DNA of 64,000 nt, taken from the NCBI RefSeq assembly GCF_032854445.1, contig NC_088295.1, positions 70,103,249 to 70,167,248 of the forward strand, in the 5' to 3' direction. A model generated the notes under the pieces. The model made no database searches. It was not told where the DNA came from and saw only the letters and a list, made by a program, of their open reading frames with translations. Position numbers and translations under genes: made by a program. Of this stretch, positions 25,249 through 38,500 are shown one piece after another (position 1 is the stretch's first letter; the number at the start of each line of letters is the position of its first letter). Source of the stretch: Liolophura sinensis (lineage: Eukaryota > Mollusca > Polyplacophora > Chitonida > Chitonidae).

Positions 25249-28200
25249 TCAGAATCTCGTCAGCTTGATAGGAAAGTTTTCGGTAACGAGGTGATCATCA
25301 TGAAACACAACAACGATGTTTACTTCGAATTCTGGAACAAAATAAAACAAACATTTGCCTTTTCAACTGTCGTAAAGAAAAATGATGAATGTATTCACAG
25401 CAATGTGAGAGGACAAACTTAACACCCATGACATCTATGAACTCTTTTCAGAGTCACATGTATATGTTAGAAAGCTGCCAAAACGAAAGAGTAACTTGAG
25501 TTAGGAGAAAACTCACCGACTTTGAAGTTATTTGTTGATAGTGTAGGGCAGGTGAACAGCCTGGGGAATATCATGTGGATTGGGATAGTGATACCTCGAC
25601 ACACGTCTCCATCTGCTATCTGTATGTTCTGTATCTCTGTAGCTGTACAACACAGGTCAATAACGACAGTGAGCACAAATGGGCGTGGGAAGGGATATCA
25701 GCATCTCCACTTTCTCTACAGAGCTGCCATTTATTATAGGCAGGCTCCTGGAACCTTTGCCTAATTTGATACTTAGCGCCCCCCCCCCCCCCCCCCCCTC
25801 CAAAAAAAACTTTTTGGGAAGTGATCCTACTGCCCCTGGATATAAGACAGCAGCTGAAACAGAGTTTAATTCAAACAAACAATGCCTTTATTTACTGCTT
25901 GAACAACATACAAGACTTACTATGGTAGAATGAAGTCAACATTACTTGAGCAACATTCATGATTTATTATGGTGGAATGAAGTGAATATACTTGGGCAAA
26001 ATATAGTCAAAACGACTTAACCAGCAAATTGTTGCCACTGGACAAATTTGATTTATTATTTATTTATTTGATTGGTGTTTTATGCCATACTCAAGAATAT
26101 TTCACTTATACAACGGCGGCCAGCATTATGGTGGGAGGAAACCGGGGCGGAGCCCAGGGGAAACCCACGGCCATCCGCAGGTTGCTGGCAGACCCTTCCC
26201 ACGTACAGCCGGAGAGGAAGCCAGCATGAGCTGGACTTGAACTCACAGCGACCGCATTGGTGAGACTCCTGGGTCATTATGCTGCGCTAGTGTGCTAACC
26301 AACTGAGCCATCGAGGCCCCCGACGAATTAGAGGGTGAAACTATCTATCAGAAGTATAATCAAATAAGAAGTGTTTACAAAATGACGAGCGAGCAGCACA
26401 TAATCAGTAAAAGCTTTAGTCCCTACCATCTTTGGCATATCCTTCAGCACAGCCACATGTTTCCACTCTGACGAGTTGTAACTCTATTGACTTGATGGGT
26501 GCATTACAGTGTTCCACTATTAGCTGAAACAGTCCACCACAACAAGTAGGTGAATGGCTAAGTAAACACCCAACAATGTTGATGGATTTGTGCAATCATA
26601 CATGTACATGTATACGCACACACACTACAGAATTAGATGATGTCGGGGAAACCAAAGATTAAACCTGTGTTGGGTCATACCAAAGACTTCACCTGCCTGG
26701 CTTGGCCCTCAGTAATGAAAGATTAGAGCAAGAAAATGGGACTCGTTGGCTTGGTGTCTGTGTAATGTGATTGGCTGGGGTGCCATTTCTGGTCTTCTTC
26801 GGCATGATACTTCATCAGCGCCTTGCCACTAGAGGACACAGTGTATGTACATACACCCTATGACCTCTCTTCCTGATATGACTGAAAAACTGTTCAGTAT
26901 GACATACAACCTAAGCATACATGCATAAATACATACATACATAAATACATACATACATAAATACATACATACATACATAAATACATGCTATGTGACTTGA
27001 AGAAAGGTTTTCATACCAAAACATAATGGATCCCTCTAAAGCATATGGTCATCTTGGGGCTGAATATGTGATATGTTGATTAAAAGGCAAACTGGTAACA
27101 TAAACAAATTACAGAGAGAAAGAGAGTGTACAAGCCTGGTGGAGTTTTAATGCAACCTGAACACAGACAACCCTGACTCACTGTGTAAAGAATACATTTG
27201 TTATAAGCAGGAGATATACACTGTATATGACTCACCTCCCCTTGCAGTGGCTTCGAAATGCTGATTGAGGCAGAATTAAGCGTGCCCTTAATTTTAAATG
27301 AAGGAACATTTTGTTTCTGAAATTCAAAAAGAAAAAAACGAACACGTAAACAATCATGTTCTTACAACATATAGTGTACAGCAAAATATAAAAATCTGAC
27401 ATACATTTGACTGAGACATATTTATATAAGATATACATCTTGGTTAAGCTGATTTTTTAATATATTTTTGATATTTGTTATGTCATATTCAACATCAATT
27501 TCTTTTGTATAACTGTGGTCAGACTTACAGGTAGGAGAAATCAGATAAAGTGGACTGGAATTATCATTCATTAACTAGGCCTAATACATGTATACACCAA
27601 CACAACGTCAATTTTTTAAAAATGATTTTTGATTTCTCCTGACAAATGATTAAAATATTCCTGCATATACACACTTTTACTTATTTAATATTTCACTTAT
27701 TTGTCTGAATATTTCAAACTCATAATGCACACCTTGCAGTGGAATATCTTACCTCTTTGACATTTGTTAATGTATCTGGTGTTATACTAAAGGGTACAGA
27801 TTTCACTTTGGCTTTGGTATCTTGCTCCTGCATGAACCAAAAAGAAACTGAAATCATTTAGACAATGACACTGAAAGAGGGCCAACACTATTTTTACAAC
27901 AGTCAAATATTTTTGTATCGATGATAGTGCACAGATCAATTGCTGAGTTTTATTTGTGTTCTCGATTTTAATATGAAAGTTACAAGATGTGTGTATAAAA
28001 AATATTATGTTTAAGAATAAGAAAAAGTCATAATCAGAACTCACCTTATATTCCACTATAAATTCACACTGTTTCTGAAGATCTTTATTCAGCAAAGATC
28101 GCTTGACATCTACTTTTAATGAGTACTGAAACAAAGGAAAAAGCTCCCTGTTATCTACATCTGATTTATTTTCTATTAATGTACATCACAGCTGCAGACC

Positions 28201-30322
28201 TCCTGTTTGTATGTTTGTTTCCAACATTTGAAAATGAACAAGTACAAATTTCAAATGTTGGTAAAGCATGTCCAGAACTTCAATACAATGTTATGATGAT
28301 AAAGTTTGTGCATCTACTAACCTGTATATTGACAAAGACCCCATGATAAGTCTCGTACAACGGTTTGTTTGGTTTTCCCTTGAGGGGGATCTCAAATGGA
28401 ATCTCTGTCTTGCCACTGGGTAACTTGCCTGGTTTGGCCACTTCAAGAGAGTAGTTAATCAACTGGATTGGCTGTAAAGGGCAATTCATCCATGAACAGC
28501 AACTACCCAAACTTCAAGAAGTAAAACTTTGGTGGTACAAATACAGCTTTCAGTAAAAGAAAAATTTGAAACGAAACTAATGCAGTATAAATGTTCAGTA
28601 TAATTAACATGTCAGTAGCTGTCAAACAGTCACTACAATTCTACAAAGGTCAGTAAATCAATTCTAAACATAGGCTTACCGATGCTCCCATAAATGTATG
28701 CACATATAAAAATAAGATTGTATGGTCTGACTTTCCCCAAAATCTGACAAGGAATTTTTTGTTATTATGTACATGACATTTATCAAATCTAGCTGTGCGA
28801 ACACATTTTCCTGTTGAAAATCTTTCACATATAGACTGTTAAAGCATTTGTCTCAATGTATTCTGTTACCTTTAATGAGTTGTAGAAAGCCTCAAATAAG
28901 CCAACACTTTTTGCACTAAGCTGTAAGCTCACTGCCCCCTCCATGCTTAACGTGATACCCTGGTGCTGGAAGTCACTGCGCCCACTGTCCACAACTACAA
29001 CTCCAGCCACCAGATCCTGTGCAAAAAGAATAACATTAAACTGTACAGTGTAGGCTTAAGGGTTGCGAAAAGGAAAATTTTATGGGATTTGTAAAACTGA
29101 TGTTTATGTAATGAGTGACATCAATTCACTGTAGAATCAGCTTTACATAATGGGACATCAGAGATCAAAACATCAACCTTGCTTTTACAACAACTTATAT
29201 CATCTCAAGCCGCAGCTAAGGTTAAACAAGAGGAAAAACAAGTTTTGTTTCAAGGGAAACCAGAACCCATGGGTTTAAAAGCAGTCTGGTTATTGTGCAG
29301 TGCAATTGCAGGATTATAAGGTATTAGCCGCATGAATGTGGGTCAACTGATCTACCCTAGCACTGACATTCCAAGCAATACTGAGCCACCTCAACTGCTG
29401 ATATTAAACAGTAGGTACAACGGATTTGTTGTAGTGAAGGTGTGAAGATGGATGTGCTGAAGCACAGTGGATGAACTGAACTTTCCTCTGACTCTGGCAA
29501 GACCAAACCTGTAATACTGAATCAATTTCTGTAAATCGAAGCACTATAGTTGCGTTTGGTATGTTTGTCTCTCGCAAGAGAAAATTCTCACATTCCCCCC
29601 CCACCCCCCCAAAAAAAATGAAAAAAAAATGAGTTGGCCCGAATTTGGTGACTCGGTCACGATACCCGCAACTAACATTTTATTCAATCATGACCTGGCA
29701 GCATCACTGAAAATGCGACCATTGTGGCAAGAGTGCGAACAGACAACACTTCTACAGCCAAAAAAAAAAACAACGCATAATTTGATCGGTATTTTATGAA
29801 CAAAGTATTGTGCTTCACAATAACGATGCTCTAGGCCGGTTTACATACCAAATTAGAAGGAGATGCTTAAACACACCGCGGAAGTACACTATAAAACTAG
29901 AACTACTTCAGTAAATCAGAAATGCCCTCACAGGATTCTGTCCACATCGTTTCCAGACCCCCAAAAGCATCGTGGATTAATTCTAAGATTCATGACAGTC
30001 AACACCACACACTAACAATGACATAACTGAGCTGCATGTGCCATGTAAGCACTTCTATGTGGTGTGTGTCGTAGCAATGTGACGGAGAAGTGTTGACTAA
30101 CAAATACCGTTGTTGTTGTCAGCCATGCCAGAACTGAGTTGTGCAGTCGTCAGTGACACCGCAAATAACTCACAGAAAATAAAACAAAACAAAACAGAAC
30201 AACATATTTAGAGAAGATTTTTGAGCGATAGTGAACATTTTGCATAAGGTAGCGATCTTACGACTTACTCCATCAGTGTAAATTTTGTTCACTTTCTTCA
30301 GGCGTATATCAATGGTCGCCAT
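25249..30322 (-). CDS. VPS26C: VPS26C (DSCR3), Retriever complex arrestin-like subunit
   Basis: Arrestin-fold subunit that, with VPS35L and VPS29, forms Retriever in the Commander assembly and recycles cargo from endosomes. Nine coding exons (minus): 30,322-30,269; 29,016-28,870; 28,471-28,322; 28,125-28,045; 27,827-27,753; 27,316-27,236; 26,523-26,427; 25,642-25,517; 25,331-25,249. All are GT-AG, phases agree, and the sum is 894 bp, giving 297 residues, the same length I recall for human VPS26C. Diagnostic blocks: QHQGITLSMEGAVSLQLSAK, KPGKLPSGKTEIPFEIPL, LYETYHGVFVNIQ, VKRSLLNKDLQKQCEFIV, RVETCGCAEGYAKD, IQNIQIADGDVCRG, MIFPRLFTCPTL and the C-terminal FEVNIVVVFHDDHLVTENFP. ATG was chosen because MATIDIRLKKVNKIYTDG matches the family N-terminus. 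The gene appears intact. Intron 1 holds a copy of the ~0.5 kb repeat; intron 7 holds microsatellite 26,919-26,988; intron 8 or its flank holds a full-length SINE. Confidence 0.95.
25782..25808. repeat. C-run followed by A-run
   Basis: A long homopolymer C run (with a few t) followed by about eight A, in the last-but-one intron of VPS26C. Length is likely uncertain in any assembly. Confidence 0.8.
26051..26320 (-). mobile_element. Full-length tRNA-headed SINE (reference copy)
   Basis: Best complete copy, about 270 bp, read on the minus strand. tRNA-like head with A box gatggctcagttggttagca and B box gagttcaagtccagct; then ccggctgtacgtgggaag, gggtttcccctgggct, ggtttcctcccaccataatg, ctggccgccgttgtataagt, gaaatattcttgagtatggc, and the tail caccaatcaaataaataaat. 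It belongs to the tRNA-derived SINEs with a conserved central domain reported in molluscs and other invertebrates (Nin-DC or Meta type by my recollection; I cannot decide which). It lies in VPS26C intron 7. Confidence 0.9.
26919..26988. repeat. (ACAT)n microsatellite
   Basis: acatacat units interrupted at intervals by aaat, giving a higher-order 'acatacataaatacat' pattern. Lies in an intron of VPS26C. Confidence 0.95.
29420..29917 (-). mobile_element. ~0.5 kb interspersed repeat, copy 2
   Basis: Reverse-complement partner of 13,790-14,242, with the same order of landmarks and two A-rich runs where copy 1 has T-rich runs. Located in intron 1 of VPS26C, opposite in orientation to copy 1. No ORF. 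Confidence 0.7.
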
Positions 30323-32532
30323 TTTGGACATCTGTATCATGTGACAACTCAAGGGGGCGTGGCAACTTCAAGCTGTATTCATATATCCAACCTTTCTTTG
30401 ATTTGAATGTCTTATCATTTAGTTTTTTTTAACACAGCAGTTTAAGGGATCGCATGCGAGAAAATTTTCTGTCAAATGCAGCAAACTAGCAATAGAAAAT
30501 GAGTTTCATTTTAAGCCTAAAATACTGCCTGAGCAAAAATGTTGTCAATTTTGTCATTAAAAAGAGAATGAATGAAACTCTGTAACAAAATATTTTCAAT
30601 ATATTACAGTCATCCTTGACAAAGGATTTCTGCCTTTGGATTCCACTGAGCAAATATTACATGTAACAACAGGTTTGGCAGATCATGATTTAGGTCGACG
30701 AGTTATCACAGTGTATAGCTGAAATACGTGTATAAAAAAGTCAACATGTATTTCTAACATGTTATGCAGTCATTATCCTGAGGGAAAAAATTACTGAAGA
30801 TTAGTGAAACGCAGTTATGGAAAGTAGATTTTTTTTTTCAAAGAAGATGGAACTGTTGTTATATCCATAGCTAATTGTAACAGTAATTAATAAAGTCGCG
30901 TGTTCGAATCCAGCTCTCGATGTTTCGGCTGCGGATAATTTGAGAGCTGCGGATAATTTGAAAGCAAGAAGTTTTGTGGGTACATAAGAATTTCGCTGGT
31001 TTTCGGGAACACCAGTTTTCTGTACCCATAAAACCACCGTCTTGTCTGTGAAAAATTCTTGAACACGGCGTTAAACGGACGTCAATCTGCCACTAAATAT
31101 GATGTTATATTAGTCTCAGCACCAGTCAAGCAATCAAGCAGTCATACAATCTTGCAGTTTAACGTCAATTTTAAAATGATTTCTACCTACAAAACTTTCC
31201 CCCGCCTTTTCGGTGAGAAATTCTTGAACACGGCGTTAAACGAACGCTAATCACGCAATCAAGCAGCCGTGCAATCCTGGGGTTAAACGTGAATTTGAAC
31301 GTGACTCAACGCCGCTCTCACCGCTGCCTGACTTGAGTGGTATACGTGAGAGGTCGGCGATTCACGGTAATCTGCATGATATGGGACTACCTATACATGT
31401 ATAAATATACTGTACAGCACATATTATATTTGCATGTCCTATATCCCAGATAGGACTTGGCTAGGCTGATAATACCAGAATACAGGACGGTGGAAAAATA
31501 TTGGAAAATAATCCGCATGAATCCTGTATACGTATTGCCATGCAAGCCGAATCTCAGCTACTGTCGGTTGCCGTGATACATACAATACACTGCAACTGTA
31601 ATAAGAATGGTTCGGTTTTACCGAAGGACAGATAATACTGAGGTTATATTGTTCCCGACCTGACACATACGGGACCTATATATACATGTACATGCAATCC
31701 CGTACTACGGTGTATTTGTTAGCTTATATGCGCTAAATGATGATATTTTATAACTGAACTTGATTCAACATCTGTGTATATGCAAAAGTGTAAAACAGGC
31801 TACCACTCCATTCATTTGTATGTATAGAAATTTGTTTCCATTTTTTATTTTAATTCTGAAAGCAAAGTACACGTCAACTTTATTTAAAGCTCAAACAATC
31901 GTCACATACAAGACTTCGCTACTCTGTGGGGTATTGAGCGTTGGGGGTAATTTAGCGGCTATAGTGGTGTAATACTAACTGACAGAGTCACAATGCACTA
32001 TAATGGTGTGAATACAACTCATTGTTCGTAAGCACTAAGGTGCTATAAGACCAGTGGAGAGCTGCCAAGAACAAGTGCCTTACTATGTCAATAACAACTC
32101 ATTATCAGTATATTAATATAGCAGTGCCGGCAGAAAACTTGAACAAAGCAAACGAACCATGAAGATTAAAGGCTCCGAATCGCTCCGATCTGTCCCGAGC
32201 CCCGTCCGGTATCCAGGTAGAATCGCTGCATGTGGTTGTTGCTACCGGGCAAGTCCTTCCTTGTAAACAGCTCTTCGATTTGCCGAAGGGTGGTTGATAT
32301 AGGAACAGTCTGAGGGATCCAGACCTGGTGAACTAAACCCGTTATAGTTTGTTAACCTGGTGATACATCCATCAAATTGTGCTGATATATTCCACACCTG
32401 GCTTGGGGTAAAATGTGAAAACGGTAAATTTATCACACAGATAATAGATAAGCCGTATAAAGCAAACAAGCGGCGCTTTGATTGGCGTGACAAATATCAC
32501 CCCTTTCGGCAAGCTGAGAGATTTGCGACAAG
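30323..32532. other. Divergent VPS26C-SAXO intergenic region
   Basis: Contains presumed 5' UTR and promoters for both genes, about 2.2 kb apart, so probably not a single bidirectional promoter. Repeat pieces lie at 30,885-31,262. No TATA box at a convincing position and no further exon. Confidence 0.45.
30885..31262 (+). mobile_element. Decayed tRNA-like/SINE tail repeats
   Basis: A B-box-like string gtgttcgaatccagctctcg at 30,899-30,918 is followed by two copies of 'aattcttgaacacggcgtta' (31,054 and 31,219 region), the typical 3' part of a SINE, each followed by 'cgtcaatc' or 'cgctaatcacgcaatcaagc'. Looks like two stacked, decayed SINE insertions. Confidence 0.45.
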
Positions 32533-35500
32533 ATGTGTGACGCGGACAAAGTTTCCGACATTCTGGATGAGGAAATTATCAGTAAACTCTGTGACTGTGG
32601 GTGAGTTGAGTTTGTATCTGTATCTACACGGGATAAATGTTATACTGCTCAGGCATGCATATAGTGACCAAGTCCTTGGTGAGGATATGAAGCAGTTAAT
32701 TTACCATTAGATATGCATGGCCCTAAAGGAAAATCCATTCACAGCGTCGGTTATACATTAAGCGCCGTACCAATGCATATTTCATACAGATGTTTTATCT
32801 TAACGATGAACCAAGTATTAGAAGAGCGATTTTTTTTCCTTTCTTGATCCAGAATTATTATTTGCCCCTTATGTTTGGGAATGTTAGCTTATACCGTACA
32901 TAGGCCAACACGTCAGCCGGTTAAATCATGCCTGGTACTCAATGTATGCCCGTAAGATTTGTGCTTGACAGGTCCTGGCTTGCATATTTAAATATAAAGC
33001 CCTAGGCTGTCACCTTCCTCTGGTATACTAATGTGTGTAGCCGAGCAGACATTAACAATAAGACAGACCATAATCTATATAGATTAAGCTATTATCAATT
33101 AATCCGTCATGGGCAAATATATACAAGCGCATTTTATAATTATTTTTTCATGAGCTGATCTGAACACAGAATTTGCTTTTGATTTATTCCGAACTTTTGA
33201 ATGCTGTGGTAAATTATTAAGGGGTTATCGCTAAATCTGAAGGGAGATTAATTAACTTCAGGTTTGCCCGTACAGCAAATATTATAGCAAAGTTAGCTGA
33301 CAGATCGTGTTACTGCTTTTAACAAATTTATACCACATCTCAAAATGTTTCTCCCATGCATGGGCCAATCAAGAGATATGTTGTTGTATTTTTCAGTAAT
33401 TTAATTGACCAGATTGTAACTTTTAGTACATATAAAACCAATAAAAACAATCAATATACATACAAGTATTTATTGTTCATATATTTATGTAACCTTTTTT
33501 TTTACCATACATAACTAAGAATAATTCATATTTGTATATAAAATTGGCGCACATCAAAATGAACACAAGCTTTTATAATCCATGACTGCCTCTGTTTATT
33601 TATTTATACATACGTTTGATTCGGGATTCACGCCGTAGGCCATACTCAATGTTATTTCACTTATATGACCATTGCCAGCTTTATGGTGGGAGGAAACCAC
33701 TGGCAGAGCCCGGAAGAAACCCACGACCATCTTCCCTTTAAAATCTTCCCGTCCCTGGTTTGGCCCCGACTTCAAGATTTGTCACAAACCTGGCCTGGTG
33801 ATGTGGTGTCCTCAGGGTTCTTCGCCAATTCTTCCACTGAGAAACCTGACCTAGTGGTATGGTGTTTCAGGGCTCTTACCGGCTTCCTCTACGAATAATG
33901 TTGACCTGGTGATGTGATGTCCTCAGGGCTCTCCCATATTTCCTCTACCAGTAAAGCTGACCTGCTGACATAATGTCCACAGGACTGCGTCCGCTTCCTA
34001 TTGCTCCACCCATAAGCCTGACCTGCTGAGATGGCGTGTAAGGGCTCTTTCTGGCTTCCTCTGCCAGTAGTTTTGACCTGCTGATATAATGTTCTCTGGG
34101 CTTTGCCCGGTGTCCTCCACCAATAAGCCTGACATAGTGATCTGGTGCCCTCGGGGCTCAGTCCGGGTTTGTCCACCAATAAGCCTAACGTGGTGATGTG
34201 ATGTCCTCAACTGAAGCTCTGTCCGTTTTATTCCACCAATAAGCCTAACATGGTGATGTCCTCAACTGAAGCTCTATCCGTTTTTATTCCACCAATAAGC
34301 CTAACGTGGTGATGTGATGCCGTCAACTGAAGCTCTGTCCGTTTTATTCCACCAATAAGCCTAACATAGTAAAGTGGTGTCCTCAACTGAAGCTCTGTCC
34401 GGGATTCTCCATCAATAAGCCTAACATGATGATGCGATGTCCTCAATTGAAGCTCTGTTCGGTGTTGTTCCCACCAATATACCTAACATAGTGAGGCGGT
34501 GTCCTCAACTGAAGCTCTGTCCGTTTTTTCCCCTCCATTAAGCCTAACATGGGGATGTGATGTCCTCAACCTAAGCTCTGTCCGGGTTACTTTACCAATA
34601 AACTTGACATGGAGATGTGGTGCCATTGAGGCTCTGTCCGGGTTTTTCCAAGAATAAGCCTGACATGATTATGTGATGTTCATCGGACTCTGTCCGAGTT
34701 TTTTAACCAATAAGCCTAACGTGGTGACGTTATGTCCTCAACTGAAGCTCTGTCCGGGTTTGTCCACCAATAAGCCCAACATGGTGAAGCGATGTCCTCA
34801 ACTGAAGCTCTGTCCGGGTTTGTCCACCAATAAGCATAACATGGTGATATGATGTCCTCAACTGAAGCTCTGTCCGGGTTTCTCCGTGTGATGTCCTCAA
34901 CTGAAGCTCTGTCCGGGTTTCTCCACCAATAAGCCTAACACGGTGATGTGACGTTCTCAACTGAAACTCTTTCTGGGTTTCTCCACCAATAAGCCTAACA
35001 TGGTGATGTGATGTCCTCAACTGAAGATCTGTTCGGATTTCTTTACCAGTAAGCCTGACATGGTGATGTGATGTACTCAGCTGAAGCTCTGTCCGGTGTT
35101 TTTTCCACCAAAAAGCCTAACATGATGATGTGATGTACTCAACTGAAGCTCTAGCCGGTGTTTTTTCCACCAATAAGCCTAACATGGTGATGTGATATAC
35201 TCAACTGAAGCTCTAGCCGGTTCCCTATACATGTAGCTCAACGAATTAACCGCCGTTATGCAAGTGAATTATTCTTGAGTTCTGCTTTCAAGCAATAATC
35301 AAATAAGTAAACAAATGAAATGAACATTTGCATTCAAATTTTTTCAACAGGCGCCATAAGAAGAAGTTTCCTCAGATTGCTCAGAAGAAGAACCATGAGC
35401 CCCTGGAGACAGCTTATGGGGCGACATTCCGGGAACACCCGGAAGTCCGGCCTAGATCCAGCAAACGCCCGCCGCCCTCACCACGTGACATGAACCCTCC

Positions 35501-38500
35501 ACCCATGTCTTTTGTTACAAATCAACGCTCCCAATTCCGTCCATTTAGAAATGTAGAAAAGGCTAAGCTTTTGAGACAGGTATGTATCATCACTGACAAA
35601 TTTGCCGTATTTATGTGCTCTTTGCATTATTTGAAGATTTCTACTGTTTTTTCCTTCCAGACGTTTTAGACGATTACATGCTATTTTAATCTTTATATTC
35701 TTCAATTCCATGTAGGTTTCTTTCTGCAAAACGTTCCCTTTGATTTCCCCCTCCAGAGTGGGATAAGCTTCGGTCGATACAAAAGGACAACCATATAATT
35801 CACTGAGGAAATCAGATAGATGAATATATACATAACCCTATATCTAGGAAGATTTTCTCCCCAGGAGGAAACATACCATCCGCCCTCGGGCCGCATGGAG
35901 TTCGATACCAACTATGGGCGGGAGTTCATCTTTAAAGAATCAGAACCGTCGACCCGGCGTGTGGCAGGCCCATCTGATACCCGTGAGCCCGTGTCAGGCT
36001 CTATGACGTCCCTCACCACAGCCAGGGAGCACTTTAAGCAATGGGTGGCTCAACCCCAAATGGCTTTTCAGGAACTTCCCAGTTTTGCCGGTAGGAAATT
36101 ATCACCAGGTTTAAACACATGTGTTTGTCTTAATTCTAGGAAGAATACGGTCGAAACGCTCATCAGTAACGAAACATTGAAACAGCATCATATAATTGCA
36201 TTACTATAACTGTTGCAGACAGATACAGATGAGTATTGGAAAGTAAATGCTTGGAATGTAAGTATTTGGTTAATCTGGATGGCACGCTTTTTCGTTTTAG
36301 TATATATTCAAAATGACGTCTGTTTCGTTTCATTTCACAGGGTCTATATTATATCCGGACAAAAACCCTCTTCCGGAGAGTACGTGTAGGAACTCTTACA
36401 AGGGCAAATACGTGCCTCCGTTGGACACGACCAAGGCCTCGGCGGCGGCGACTAACATAGTCATTGAGGGTAAGTGCTTGGTGAATGTGTACGATGTGTA
36501 CGATGTATACCTCAAACAAGGATGTGTACCTAAATCTTGTAATATTGACCAACACTCCAACGTAGCCTGGAGTCTCAACTCATCTGGAGTCTAGTAAGGT
36601 CTATGTAATTCTTGTAGAATACAAGACAGCCGTGTATTGTTTGCTGTAGTATAAGTCATCGCTCACAACAACAATCCTTGATGAACATTGTAGGTGACAT
36701 GGACCTCGGTACAACTGCCCGAGAAGCGTACAAGGGATTTACAGGCCACCACAGGGCTGTGCCCGCCAATCCACGATCACGGATCAACAATTACCCCAAG
36801 GGACGCTTTAGTGGCGAGACACAGACTAGGCACGACTATGGAGGTTTTAAGGATGGAATTCAGCCCTCACCCCCCAAGCCCATTGACCCTCCTCCACCGT
36901 GTATTGACCTCACCTTTGACAACAGGTAAACAATCGGCTTATATACATGACTGCTATATTTGTTTATTGTCGTAAATGTAGTGACCAGAACAATAGTATT
37001 GTCATGAGACTATTGACATGTACACGGCAGACAATTGTTTACACGAAAATGTTGAGTAATGCAATTGAAAGTCTTAAAATCTGAAATAACATTTTACATT
37101 CGCGAATGTTACTATGCTGAACCAAGTTCAGTTGCTCTTGATCATTAGAACAAATGATGCCATAATGGCTTTCAATAATTAATTGCAAAAATATATAATG
37201 GCAGGGTTCTCTTTGGTCAGTGATAGTCATACCTGTGTTATTTGTGGGTGGGGATTGGGCATGGTTCAAACTGTTGTCGATATTATTAATCCCTGGAAGA
37301 TGCCTGTTGGTGGTAAGTGATTCTAGTCCATATTGAAATAATATTTTGCTATGCTACAACTTAATTTAACATCAGTAATAACGGAACTGAAACACCATAC
37401 GCCGAGGGCATACGACGCAGGGCAATTCACTCTGTCACGGAAAACCGGGGCGATCAATCTATTTATATTCTAACCCCAAACGATGTTTCAAGATTGTCAA
37501 TTTTAAGATCTCTTTTTGGATTGATTACAAAACTGTGTGATTTTACTTGTTTAGTATTACCAGTTAACGTCTGCAGTAAGAGTTTCGATGAACCTTTCAG
37601 TCTGTAATATGCTTCTTGTAGGTAAATAAACACTATCTTTTTATATGTCAGTAACCTACTGCTGATACAAATGTTATTGATGAGTTTTCAGTGGTCAGTG
37701 ACGTGGTGTTCTGATACTATTGTGTATGTAATGCATATATGCTTCGCTTGAGCCGACTGTTCAGTCTTGAATTTTGAATTTGGATTTGAAGTGACTAATT
37801 TTGCTCCCGACTTCCTCTCCTTCTATCCTGTTCTGTACCCTGGTTTTCTTTGCAGGCGTTGTTTTGACACCGAACAGAGAGCGACGTTTAGAGGCCACGA
37901 CATCCGCCAACACCCAGTCTCAGAGAGTTGTAAAAGGGACAAAGAGAACTACCAGCCACCGACTGTCAAGTTTGAGACACAGACTTCTCAACGGGTGGGT
38001 AGATTGTTTATTTATTTCTTTATTTGACTGACGTTTAACACTGTGCTCAAGAAGTTGGGATAGAAAATCACACCAATATAGAAATAACAGTTAGCTAAGG
38101 CTTTTTGCTTTTCAAGTACATAGGTTTGACAGAATCTGTGTTATAAAAAACTGAATTTTCAAGAAGCACTAACCAAAAGCAAACTTAGACAAACACAATA
38201 CCATTAATAAGCAGTCGTCAACTCATCCGATATGAAAAATCTTTGTGTCTCTCACTTGCAGAGGGACTACATGCCCATAGACCTGGAGTCCGCTTTCACC
38301 GCCCGAGCAACGAAACCAGAGCCCAAGATTCACCAAGGAGAGTTCAAGTTTGAAGGTACCACAATGAATAAGGTGTTCTTCCGTAACTGGGGTCCGCAGA
38401 TGAACCCCAGGCCCCGTTATGGGGACTTCCACGAAAGTCACAGCTATGTCCCCTCCACGGAACCTTTTTCTGGGGAATCTACCACCCGAAGAACCTACAC

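Noticed and set aside
26029-26277. Overlapping ORFs on both strands
   Set aside because: They translate the full-length SINE.
30899-30918. Possible tRNA gene (B-box gttcgaatcc)
   Set aside because: No acceptor stem, no anticodon arm and no A box at a proper distance; better read as a SINE relic. No genuine tRNA or rRNA gene was found.
34228-35020. His/Arg-rich repeat ORFs on the minus strand
   Set aside because: Produced by the 60-bp period (20 codons) of the minisatellite in SAXO intron 1.
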